From Pelobates cultripes (lineage: Eukaryota; Chordata; Amphibia; Anura; Pelobatidae), in contig OW240915.1 in assembly GCA_933207985.1 (NCBI GenBank), positions 109,948,329 through 110,012,328 on the forward strand: 64,000 nucleotides of DNA, written 5' to 3'. Positions 61,582-64,000 of this stretch are shown here, piece after piece. The notes beneath the pieces were generated by a model, which saw nothing but the letters and a program-made list of their open reading frames with translations, did not search any database and was not told the DNA's origin. Made by a program: the position numbers and the translations under genes. Positions within the stretch are counted from its first letter, which is position 1; each line of letters starts with the position of its first letter.

Positions 61582-62166
61582 TTGATATTAATTAATGTGT
61601 ATATATATATATCATTCCAAGGTTTTTTTACAAACCTGTAATGTTTTACAAATGGGGGGTAGTGTTATACTCGTGAGGCATACACACAAATATGAGTGCT
61701 TTAGAACAGTTAAATGTATGAAGATGATATCATCAGTGAAAGTGAAGTTGTTGTGTGGAAAATGCATAAAAAGAAAAATATGATCATTAACTTGGGCCAT
61801 GGTCTGTTACTGAGTGTCTACTAAAAAAGCAAAGATATACCTAATTTTTAACACCCTGGGTTATCTACTTGGCATAAGATGGGATTAATTATCATTCCTG
61901 GGCTGCCATATGGTCTCAAAGGCAACTTGGGCCCAGCAAATTAATCTGCCTAACTGAAATGGGCAAGCCCTATATTTGACTCTGTAACCTTTAGAATACT
62001 CATAAAACCTGTACATGGGGGGTACTGCTGTACTTGTGTGACATCCTTGAACACAAATATGGTGTTTTAAAACAGTGAAACGTATAATGATGATGATATA
62101 ATCAGTAAAAGTGCTGTTTTTTCATGAAAAATGTAAAAAAAAAGCATATGAACTCTGTAGTTGACC
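61582..62166. repeat. Unclassified interspersed repeat (second block B)
   Basis: Same sequence as 43206-43790 at an offset of 18376; no differences noticed. Confidence 0.7.
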
Positions 62167-62172
62167 ACAGGT

Positions 62173-62856
62173 AACCCGACCGGTTACCTCCACTAATTCC
62201 CTTCCTTCAGCCAGTCAGGAACCATGTAACGGACAAATTGATTTCCCCCCCCAGTAACTGGACGACACACAGTTCTGGAGGTACAACAACATTTTATTGG
62301 CCACACACGGCTTTTAAGCATAACCCCATGTAAGGGGTGTAACACACAGCATACAATGTCCCCTCCTCCCCCTCCCCGGAAACCTAATGCGGGAAAGGGC
62401 TTTGTCCCTTTGTCTCCAAAAGCCTGCCAACCAAACACAGCATTTTGCACATCCAAAGACATGGGGGTCTTCATCCCATGATCCTCTGTACCTGGGTGAC
62501 CAAGTGCGGGGGAAAGGGACCAGCCCGCGGAAAAAGAGCTGGTCTATTTGTCCCAGCAGGCACCGCAAAGAATGCCAAACTTGCCAGCGCCCCAGAAGCG
62601 CCCACACCAAATTTAGGGGCCCTCGCAGCGGTACCTTCCTCGACCAGACTCTGCTCGCAGGGTCTCTGTGTGAAACCCAGCAAGGGAAGCATCTCCTTTC
62701 GGGACAAGAATGCTCCCCTTGTATGGCATTTGTTTGTACGAAATGACAGACACCCAGGGGATAATTTATTATTTACTTCCTTATACATACATATAGAAGG
62801 TGGAGCTTTAAAATAAAAATTCTATGGATATTCTGCAAAATAAAATTGGTACAGAA
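62173..62856 (-). mobile_element. Truncated LTR element (second block B)
   Basis: Same as 43797-44480, with the CCGTTACA end and TGGTTCC primer site at about 62224. Confidence 0.5.
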
Positions 62857-62875
62857 AATATTGCAATATGTCTTT

Positions 62876-64000
62876 AAAGCACTATATAAAAAAGAAATAA
62901 AAGAGTAGTTAAACTCACAAGCCTGGAGTCATACCCTCATATGACTCGAGTGGTATAGTCCTCTGGACCATTTGGGGGTTGTCCAGACCCTTCTTTCCAG
63001 CGTTCTTAGTGGATATCCCTATACTGACTCTCAAATATAGAAGTGCCAGATGCAAAAGGGTCCTTTAAAATAAATTTTATTTCTCCAAATGTAAAAACAA
63101 AATATAAAAATCAATATATTGGTGCCAGGTATTTCTGGATAGACTAAATAGTCCAAAACAGTGTGTTAAAGTCCAAATATTGGTGCCAGATATTTCTGGA
63201 TAGACTTAATAGTCCAAAAAAGTGTTTTAAAGTCCAAAACGCGTTTCGCCTTATTGAAAGGCTTCCTCAGTTGGCTGTTGTGTGTCTCATCTGCTGCTGC
63301 TGCTTTTAAATCGCCCGCTTGCTGGTTTCACTCATTACATTCGTCACTTCCGGGTTTCGTCCTGTTGGAACGCAATGTGCGTTCCAGCGCTTATCGTCAC
63401 TTCCTGGTTGCGTCTTATTGGAAAGCACGTGCGTTTCAGCGCTCGTTCTCTTTTGGTTTACGTGTATACTATTCTGAATAAGCATACCTTCAAGCTTTAT
63501 TGTTATACAGTTAATCTGTTATGTACAATATATCTCTCTACTCAAGGATAATTTGTATAAACTATATTTAGACTTAGGGGGATATTAGTGCATATATATA
63601 TATTTATGTCACTTTAGGATCCCCTTTTTTCATTTTTTATTACATGTATATATATTAAATTGATTACTGTTTCAACCTAAGAGGTGTATATCTTTAGGTG
63701 TATATCCAAATAATCTTAAAGTGCAAGTGCAGTGATACATGCTATAAAAGTGCAATATAGTGATGTGTCACCCATATAGAGGGAATCAAAATATTTAAAA
63801 AGATATACACACAATATAAATATACAACATATAAAGAAATATTAAACCACATAATACAATCCAAATTATATGATACAATTAAAAATGACCCAAGCCTGAA
63901 CATTAAAAAAATAGTATTAATTCATAAAATGACACAGTTCAAAATCGTTGTTTAACCCATATGGTGTCATGGTGTTAAAATTAAAAATTAATTTCATTTC
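62876..64000 (-). mobile_element. Penelope-like element 3' fragment (second block B, cut by window end)
   Basis: Same as 44500-45624. Contains the 61-bp tandem pair (63117-63238) and the hammerhead-like motif; the endonuclease scrap would begin just past the window. Confidence 0.7.
63231..63270 (-). ncRNA. Hammerhead-ribozyme-like motif (second block B)
   Basis: Identical to 44855-44894: CTGAGGA box, 5-bp helix II, GAA, ACGCGT and flanking CCAA/TTGG. A duplicate, so it adds no independent support. Confidence 0.6.

Overview
This window looks like vertebrate, probably amphibian (anuran), genomic DNA made almost entirely of transposable elements. The inference rests on the mix of families: CR1 and L2 LINEs, a Tx1/L1-like LINE, Penelope-like elements (PLEs), Tc1-like transposons, and two Ty3/gypsy families. 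No host gene, rRNA, tRNA or CRISPR array could be supported. Every sizeable reading frame is a transposon protein, and nearly all are broken.

Layout, left half. A Sushi-like Ty3/gypsy element on the minus strand (integrase remnant 1-661, Gag/protease remnant 5131-6554) is split by a near full-length plus-strand CR1 LINE (662-5130). Next comes a Penelope-like composite (7237-11803): a GIY-YIG endonuclease fragment between two inverted arms of about 1.2 kb, one arm hit by a Tc1-like DD37E transposon (9373-10939). Sparse DNA follows, with an L2-like LINE (14633-15934) and a decayed Tc1 copy (about 16736-17774). A very old Tx1/L1-like LINE (19111 to about 26030) has been interrupted three times: by a second DD37E transposon (21368-22924), by a telomere-like satellite (23045-24012) and by a truncated CR1 (24102-25029). 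AT-rich DNA, an unclassified repeat (28791-29250) and an L1-type ORF1 scrap lead to a 1.4 kb chain of about twenty consecutive hairpins (31752-33143). A solo LTR (34309-34833) and a CR1 tail (34913-35270) close this half.

Layout, right half. A Ty3/gypsy element whose Gag resembles the vertebrate PNMA proteins sits on the minus strand. Copy 1 (35577-43205) has two 915-bp LTRs and a 4-bp target duplication. From inside copy 1 a unit of about 10.5 kb (gypsy - block B - block A) is tandemly repeated: copy 2 (47205-53666) and copy 3 (55034-61581) both begin at the same internal breakpoint and lack the 3' LTR. Block B (43206-45928) holds an unclassified repeat, an LTR-element 5' end and a second PLE fragment with a hammerhead-like motif; block A (45929-47204) is a poly(A)-tailed retroposon. 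A 100-N gap (53667-53766) falls exactly where about 2.8 kb of copy 2's LTR end and block B are missing.

How the parts relate. There is no pathway here; the relations are those of nested and duplicated mobile DNA. The observations most worth following are the hairpin chain, the inverted-arm PLE structures with hammerhead-like motifs, the PNMA-type gypsy tandem array with a probable hidden segment in the gap, and the satellite inserted into a LINE.
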